In this document: positions 56,890 to 64,000 of the stretch, piece by piece | How positions within the stretch are numbered: position 1 is the first letter of the stretch | Layout of the letters: every line of letters starts with the position of its first letter | NCBI GenBank assembly: GCA_007258455.2 | Contig: VDFB02321286.1 | Location: forward strand, 103,203 to 167,202 | Direction: 5' to 3' | Length of the DNA: 64,000 nt | DNA from: Sequoia sempervirens | Lineage: Eukaryota; Streptophyta; Pinopsida; Cupressales; Cupressaceae | Program-made: the position numbers and the translations under genes | Notes under the pieces: model-generated | Seen by the model: the letters and a program-made list of their open reading frames with translations, nothing else | Database searches by the model: none | What the model was told of the DNA's origin: nothing

Positions 56890-58733
56890 CCACAAGCTAA
56901 TGCAATACAAAGATTGCCAAACCAATCAACAACTTAGGGGACTCTTGTCCCAAACTCATCTTGGAGAAGATCAATCAAAATTTCAACATTTCATAAGAAA
57001 TCTACTTTTCATCCACTCAAATTCTCTTATCATTCATCATTCATCCTTCCACAAATCTGCATTCCAATTGACTCAATCAAAGCAAAAAACCATTTTAGAA
57101 AACTTTGATTCAATCAATTAGATCAACATGCATTTAAAAAACACCATTTTCAACAAGGCACTCTTCCATTCAATCAATTCATTCAAACTGTCCCAAATAT
57201 TCAATCCATCATTAAAATTGGCTTTCATACTTTTACCAGACCATCAAGCACTATGAACATCATTATTACAACTGATACAAATCAGGAACTTGCTCTCTTA
57301 ACTTTGTTATGACTGAACTTACAATTTCATGTATTATTTTACACCAAGTCTCCTCACTGTCCAACTGTCAAAACAACATATCTCACTTCTAAACCCTGTC
57401 CAAGACTCCATACATCTCTGACACCATCACTTAGACAACATTATCCTAAAATCAACTCACCAATCACTGTTAGGTCAGACTTCTATTCTCTGAGTAGTCA
57501 AGGCACTACTTCTCAATGAGACATTCATGCCCTAAATCAGGTAAACCAAACACACTATTTTCAAAACCCAAGATCCAAAACACTTTTAGAGACCTCTTAA
57601 TGCCCATTTCCTCATATCAAAAACTCAGAATAACTTATATTGAAGAAATAAGCAGTTTTTAGTCTAAACGCTATCAAAAAGGCTACTAAAATAGACCTGA
57701 TTTTCAAAGAAAGCCCCCTTCAAACATTCCCAAAACACTTAAAACCTCAAAAAAGTCATTAGACATAACACAAAACTCCCAATTTATCCATTTTCAGGGA
57801 TTAAAAAACTCCTTTTTACAATATATTGACAAACCCTTGTTTATAGGGTGAAAAACTCAAAAATCAATGAGGGTTTCCTATATAGGCTACATGCAAACCT
57901 CAAAACCTCCAGCCAACCATTGGAACATGTCAAAATACATCTGAAAAGGCATTTGGAAACATCTTCTAACCCATGAACTTGTTCTTTCTCCACTATCATG
58001 CTGGAAACTGTTCATTTTGACTGGAAAACTCAGAATTTCTTGTGTAGCAGTAGCTCCTTCAAGGTATTCTTTCTTTTTCCTCCACTCACAAACATCAAAA
58101 CATAAAAAATAACCTATCCCTAACCTACTCCACCAATCTACCTGACCTACATTGGTGGAGTAGTGTGGAAATGCCTTATAAGACTCTCAAAACTCAATGT
58201 ACGGGATTTTAGACTGAGCCATAAGAAGATTGCTCAAACAAACATTAAATTTAATGGATTCCTTCCCAAATGGATGAAAACAAATGGTGATTCCCCAACC
58301 TACTAGAAAAAATCTAAATTTGAACCCTAAACTCTTGCACAATCCGTACAAGTTAAGAAACAACTGAAAAACACATAAAATAAGCTAAAAAAGGGAACTC
58401 TTTGTTAATTTAATTCTTCCAGAATACAATGATCTCTTTGCTCGGCCTTTACAATGCTTTTAAAGAAGTTTCCAACCATCAACTACCTCTTCATCTTCCT
58501 TGAACAACCTATGACTCATCCTCTTCCTTGATTTTCTTGATTTTCTTGTTTTGTCTCTTCACATTCTTTCTTTTTCTCTCTTTTACATATTTAACATTTT
58601 GACAATATTACACTTTGTGCTTTTCATGCCTTGATTACATTTAATTTTGGCATTACATGGACTTAAATACATTTTTGACAACTTAGCCTTTTGAAGGCAT
58701 TACATGACCTAGGTGTTCCTGCACCACAAGCTA
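56890..58733. mobile_element. 1.8 kb insertion bounded by a 10 bp direct repeat
   Basis: CCACAAGCTA occurs at 56,890-56,899 and 58,724-58,733. The sequence before the first copy (AATAGTAAA) and after the second (TGGTCTCATGG) are contiguous in the uninterrupted relative near 1,800 (read inverted), so the part between them is an insertion. Its ends are ATGCAATACAAAG and GTGTTCCTGCA. Related sequence occurs at 62.5-63.5 kb. There is no LTR and no transposase. A 9-10 bp duplication would suit a Mutator-like element, unproven. Confidence 0.6.
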
Positions 58734-58806
58734 TGGTCTCATGGTTTTTTTCACATCAACGTGATTTGATTCACATTTTTTTCACGTGAAAATCAGTTTG
58801 AACTAG

Positions 58807-59054
58807 ATTTTGTATTATGGAGCTATATTAAGTTTCCACTTCAAAAACCAACGTAATAATGATAAAAAATAATGTTTGAGACTAAAACAAGGCATCAAAA
58901 TGGCTAGTGTACTAAACAAATTCTTATGATTTATGAATAATATTGATAACTCTACTCAGTTGGTAACTCTACTCAATTGGCTTCTTTTTTCAAAATCATA
59001 CAAATTGAACCCTAGCATCAATAGACTATATATCAAGCTACCACAATTCAAGTT
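58807..59054 (+). repeat. Block X, copy 2
   Basis: Direct copy of 48,614-48,846 with an extra 20 bp internal duplication (AACTCTACTCAGTTGGT twice). Confidence 0.82.
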
Positions 59055-59149
59055 ACATCAGGCCCATATCATCGAGACACAACCTGAACAATAGGAGGAA
59101 TGGCCTATTTCAACATACTAAGGAATGGCCTATTTCAACATACTACACT

Positions 59150-61455
59150 CAAACCCTTAAAGGATCGATCCAGTTGAACGTAGCTCAAAGCGAATCCGCA
59201 TGTTTGAGTGTGAAATAGAACCATGCCTAGTGCAAACATGCCTACTCTAATCCGTTGGAACAGTCCATTTGGTCACACGAGTTGCAGAACAAAAATTGTA
59301 CCACCTTGCAACTTTCCACTGCTTGCATTTAACACGTTTTCCATCAATTGAAAATTGGACACCACGGGAAAACCACTCCGAGATAACGAAAACTGAGAGA
59401 GGTTATTATAAAGGGGCCCAACGTGATCCCATAGGATTAGACAAGAAGTTTATAAGCATCACGGAGTCCGAGTAACCTCATGTTGAAGTTTGCAGTCATT
59501 TTGCCCTTTGGACCCTTAAGGGATCTATCCGGTTGAACGTAGCTCAGAGCGATTCTGCATGTTTGGGTGTGAAAGAGGAAAATTCCTAGCATAAACATGC
59601 CAATTTGAACGTGTTGAAATAGTCTGTTTGGTCACACGAGTTGCAGAAAGAAAATTGCACCACCTTGCAACTTTCCATTGTTTGCATTTGACACTTTTTC
59701 CATCAACTGAAAACTGGACACCACGGGAAAACAACTTTGAGATAACAAAAAACAAGAGAGGTTATTGTAGAGGGGTCCAACATGATCACATAGGATTAGA
59801 CGAGAAGTTTATAAGCATCACGGTGTCCGAGTAACCTCATTCTGAAGTTTGCAACTATTTTGTCCTATGGACCCTTAAGGGATCGATCCGATTGAACATA
59901 GCTCAGAGCAATTCTGCGTGTTTGGGTGTGAAATAAGACCATGAATAGCGTAAAAATTACTACTCGGATGCATTGGAATAGTCTGTTTGGTCACACGAGT
60001 TGCAGAACAAAAATTGCACTACCTTGCAACTTTCCACTACTTGCATTTGACACTTTTTCCATCAACTGAAAATTGGACACCACGGGAAAACCACTTCGAG
60101 ATAATGAAAACCGAGAGAGGTTATTGTAAAGGGGCCCAACATAATCCCATAGGATCAGAAAAGAAGCTTATAAGCATCACGGATTCTGAGTAACCTCATG
60201 TTGAAGTTTGCATCCATTTTTCCCTTTGGACCCTTAAGGGATCGATCTGATTGAACGTAGCTCAGAGCGATTCTACGTGTTTAGGTGTGAAAAAGGACCA
60301 TTCCTAGTGTAAACATGCCAATTTGAACGTGTTGAAACAGTCTGTTTGGTCACACGAGTTGCAGAACAAAAATTGCACCACCTTGCAACTTTTCATTGCT
60401 TGCATTTGACACTTTTTCCATCAACTGAAAATTGGACACCACAGGAAAACCACTCTGAGATAACAAAAATCGAGAGAGGTTATTGTAGAGGGGCCCAACA
60501 TGATCATATAGGATCAGATGAGAATTTTATAAGCATCATGGTGTCTGAGTAACCTCATGTTGAAGTTTGCAACCATTTTGCCCTTTGGACCCTTAAGGGA
60601 TCGATCCGGTTGAACGTAGCTCGGAGCGATTCCGCGTGTTTGGGTGTGAAATAGGACCATGCCTAGCATAAAAATTCCTATTCAGATGCGTTGGAATAGT
60701 CTATTTGGTCACACGAGTTGCAGAACAAAAATTGCACCACTTTGCAATTTTTCACTACTTCCATCAACTGAAAACTGGAGACTACGGGAAAACCACTCTG
60801 AGATAACGAAAACCGAGGGACATTATTGTAGAGTGGCCCAACATGATCCCATAGGATCAGACGAGAATTTTCTAAGGGTGACAATGTCCGAGTAACCTCA
60901 TGCTGAAGTTTGCAGCCATTTTTCCCTTTGGACCCTTAAGGGATCGATCTGATTGAAAGTAGCTCAGAGCGATTTCGCGTGTTTGAGTGCAAAAGAGGAC
61001 CATTCCTAGTGTTAACATGTCTATTCAGACGCGTTGGAACCATCCGTTTGGCCACACGAGTTGCAGAATGAAAGTTGCACCACTTTGCAACTTTCCACTG
61101 CTTCCATTTGACACTTTTTCCATCAATTGAAAACTGGACACTACAAAAAAAACACTCTGAGATAATGAAAACTAAGAGAGGTTATTGTAGAGGGGCCCAA
61201 CATGATCCCATAGGATTAGATAAGAAGTTTATAAGTATCACAGTGTCTGAGTAACCTCATGCTAAAGTTTGCAGCCATTTTTCCCTTTGGACCCTTAAGG
61301 GATCAATTCGGTTGAACGTAGCTCGAAGCGATTCCGCATGTTTGGGTGTGAAAGAGGACCATTCCTAGTGTTAACATGCCTATTTAGATACGTTGGAATA
61401 GTCTATTTGGTCAGACGAGTTAGAAAATGAAAGTTGCACCACTTTGCAACTTTTC
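59150..61455. repeat. 359 bp satellite array B
   Basis: The landmark GTTGCAGAAC (with variants) starts at 59,281, 59,640, 59,999, 60,358, 60,717, 61,060 and 61,419. Spacing is 359 bp except one of 343 bp, where 16 bp are lost (near 60,755). It belongs to the same family as array A but a distinct subfamily, with more CpG (GGGATCGATCCGGTTGAACG, AGAGCGATTCCGCGTGTTTG) and TAACCTCATGTTGAAGTTTG where array A has AGCCCTTCAAAGATTG. Confidence 0.93.
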
Positions 61456-63480
61456 ACAAGGCAAAAAGACACCTAACCTTCAAATCTTGCTTCCAAACTT
61501 TTACCAGATCTTGGTACACTTTATTCATCTTTATTTTGACATAAACAAAGTTAAAACACTTTCTTACAACACTGTTTAATCATATTTCACAATTGCTTGC
61601 ACTAGAAGACCAAATTTGCTTGTAAGTGCTAAAACACTAAATCGGGTGTAACATGCAAACCACAATGAATCTTTATAGGATAAATACATTTTAGGGTACC
61701 CATTTTGGCCATTAAAAACATATATCATTTTCAAATACACTTATTTTGGAACACATTCCTGCTGTCCCAACTTCTTTGCTTCTAAAGAGATAAAAATGTT
61801 AGAAAACAGAGCCTTTTGGTAATTTTTCAAAAGTATGATTGCCAACAACATACACGTTCACAAGGAATTTTTGAAGGCATATCAACTGATATAGAGTAGG
61901 GTGGAGGAATACAAATTCAGACTTAAGAACCAAGAAACCAAATCAAGTTCATATATCTAATCCAGCTTCCATAAGGTCAGCACTATAGTCTTCCAATTCA
62001 CCACTGAACAACTAACAGACCAATTCCTTAAAGAGAATTATAAAAAAATCCATTGATTATCCAAATAACATGAAAACATGAATGATAGAGAGATCTAAGA
62101 ATGTATAGGTCATTACAGGTGAAGGAAACTCTGCAAATATAGTAAAATCAGGAAATACAATGAAAAATCAGAAATAAAGCGTTGAAAACTCTAAATCAAA
62201 CGTTAACCAAACTTTCTATATTGAATAATGACCCTTGAATGGACTTAAAATAGAAATTAAAATGTCTCTTGATCTTCCCCAATGCATATGCTTGCCTTTT
62301 GAACTTCTATCTTTTTGTCTTCCACTAAAATTGCTAATTTGGCTTTTGGCAGTTTTTACAACTTTTGCATTTTGCAATTTTTCAATATTTCTTATGCAAC
62401 TCTTTAAACACTCCTTCCTAAGACTCACATTACATGATAAATGGTCTGTAAAGCCCTTATTTAACACAAATAACCCTAAAACACTTAAATTACAAGGTTC
62501 ACCACATGAATCCCATTATTGATCAACTTCTTTACATCATGACTCAATTGACCTAATACATACAAAAATGATATTGAATCCTTATTAAATGAAATAAAAT
62601 GACCTCAAACCATCTAATAACACTCTAAATAATCAAATGAACAAATAATAGAAACCACAAGGGTTCAAGTGTTGAAAAGATGGAGTTGGTGCTCCTACTT
62701 TCAAAAGTATGATTGCCAACAACATACAACGTTCACAAAGCCTTTTTGAAGGCATATCAACCTCCTCAACTGACTACAACCACTTTTCAACTTCTTTTAC
62801 AAGTGTGACTCTTCAACTTATAAGTATTTTCAAAATGACAACTTTTGGTTTGACAACATTACATTGTTATGTGCAACTTTTGACATATTGATGTAAATGA
62901 CTCCATACCTAAACTAGTGACCTTATGATGGCCTCATTACATCATCTTGACCCTTACATTATGAATTTACATACATTTTCACATTTAGGCCATTCAAGGC
63001 TTCATTACACCAAATTGACAACATGCTAACATGACATTGCAACCTCATATCCTACCAACCTAAATTGACTTAAAACACTTCATAATGGTCCTTGTGACCT
63101 TATTACAACATTCTTTATGGACTACAAATCAAAATTTACCACTTGACCACCTTGTGGTCCTGATTGTCCTTGGTGTTCCTGCACCATAAACACCCTACTA
63201 TAACCCTACTCCACTGATCTACAAGCCTAATTCAATGGAGTATGCTTTATTTCGTTACTTGACTCTCAAAACCTCAAATTGAAGGTTCCAAACTGAATTT
63301 CAGAAAATGTGCTCTAACAGTGGAAAAACTCAATGGATTTTCTTCTAGATGGACTCAAAAGAAACCTAATTCTCTATATTATCTTAATCTACAAAGGATA
63401 AGGCCTAAATCTACTATACATGTGGTACAAAGCTAACAAAATGAAAGAAAACATAGAAATTTATGAACAGGGAACTTTTA
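61456..63480. other. Noncoding interval with repeat fragments
   Basis: No gene. A 60 bp block starting TTTCAAAAGTATGATTGCC occurs at 61,825 and 62,699. The part 63,190-63,480 resembles 58,110-58,420 (CTACTCCAC-ATCTAC, GGGAACT), and GGTGTTCCTGCACCA occurs at 63,172-63,190 and 58,712-58,726. Confidence 0.5.
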
Positions 63481-63499
63481 TTGCAAGATTTCGTTCAAA

Positions 63500-64000
63500 T
63501 CAGAATTGAGATTTGTCAAGATCATCAAAATAAGGATGTTGCATTGCTTTTTTGGCTAAGATTCTCTTTGATGGCTCAAAAATCAGCATTTTCTTCGAGG
63601 GACCAATCAATTTTTACTAGTTTAGTTACAGATACGCAAAGGAAAAGAATAAAAAGAAATAGCTCATCCAAAATAGATGGAAGGCACTTACAAATAGGCA
63701 TGGAAGTCTCTCAACTTAGTCAGTCTTGGTCATACATCTTCACTGGGAGTTCCAAGATATCTATTGCACACAACACCTCTCATGAATAGAATTTCCTGAA
63801 ATTCGATATGCTCTTATAATGTCTACATCATAGGTGGTCATGATAAGGTTAAATTCAAATGAATAACTTGAAATTGCCTCATCAAGCTTCGCACACACTT
63901 TTGTAATGGCTTAAAATCATAATTGAGATTTGTCAAGATCATCAAAATAAGGATGTTTCATTTCTTTTTTGCTTGAGATTCTCTTGGATGGCTCATAAAT
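63500..64000. repeat. 417 bp tandem repeat running off the window
   Basis: AATTGAGATTTGTCAAGATC starts near 63,504 and again near 63,921 (offset 417), with about 80 bp alike before the window ends. A 108-codon open frame spans 63,463-63,789 in the first copy, but no family is recognised. Confidence 0.6.

Noticed and set aside
46587..60552. Similar 60-70 codon open frames in each 359 bp monomer (MHHFATL... and MVTRVAE... types).
   Set aside because: Similarity follows from the repeat itself. The period is not a multiple of three, frames break in several monomers, and there is no domain.
1..64000. tRNA, rRNA or snRNA genes.
   Set aside because: I looked for cloverleaf-like A and B boxes and conserved rRNA stretches while reading and saw none; tRNAscan-SE would settle this.

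Overview
This is a window of land-plant nuclear DNA, and it is almost entirely transposable-element and repeat debris. The evidence for a plant is the set of element families: Tat-type Ty3/gypsy with two RNase H domains, Ty1/copia, and CACTA/Tnp2. There are also Arabidopsis-type telomere-like heptamers (CCCTAAA and CCCTTAA), GT-AG introns, and remnants of plant CTR9/VIP6 and phytepsin-like aspartic protease genes. The AT-rich background, the old nested elements and the lack of any clearly intact gene suggest a large, slowly purged genome such as a gymnosperm's, but the species cannot be fixed from this window. I found no operons, tRNAs, rRNAs or CRISPR arrays.

Layout, left half. At 1-1,640 lie about two and a half tandem 727-730 bp copies of a broken CTR9-like TPR segment (minus). 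At 1,800-2,590 is an inverted-repeat element whose family returns at 50.2 and 55-57 kb. At 2.7-6.15 kb is a decayed CACTA transposon with Tnp2, DUF4218-like and DUF4216-like remnants. At 7.4-11.0 kb is a long, intronless, interrupted coding relic I do not recognise. At 11,997-25,845 is a nearly complete 13.85 kb Ty3/gypsy element of the Tat lineage on the minus strand, with two LTRs, PBS, PPT, gag, protease, G-patch, RT, RNase H, a second RNase H and integrase, all interrupted. At 26.1-27.0 kb is a terminal-inverted-repeat DNA element. At 27.5 kb is one aspartic protease exon. At 27,895-32,314 is a Ty1/copia element with its target duplication (GTATT) intact and most of pol deleted.

Layout, right half. 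At 32.8-33.5 kb is one end of a second CACTA-like element. At 35.5-36.2 kb is a single copia LTR with PBS. At 37.0-37.7 kb is a decayed gypsy gag. At 39.36-42.45 kb is a polypyrimidine (CTCTCCCAC)n block with telomere-like patches, split by a second copy of the 26-kb inverted-repeat element. At 42.7-45.1 kb is a decayed DDE-transposase-like gene of a family I recognise by motifs but cannot name. Two arrays of a 359 bp satellite lie at 46.2-48.0 and 59.15-61.45 kb. Between them are a seven-exon degenerate gene of unknown function (51.26-53.46 kb), a tandem array of about 315 bp fold-back units (55.1-56.9 kb) and a 1.8 kb insertion bounded by a perfect 10 bp direct repeat.

Nothing here acts as a pathway. 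The coherent themes are element nesting, repeated reuse of a few repeat families (fold-back unit plus its 230 bp flank, 359 bp satellite, 240 bp 'X' block), and host-gene fragments stranded among them. The items most worth follow-up are the unclassified transposase, the fold-back array, the paired 359 bp arrays, and the inverted-repeat element inside the polypyrimidine/telomere-like block.
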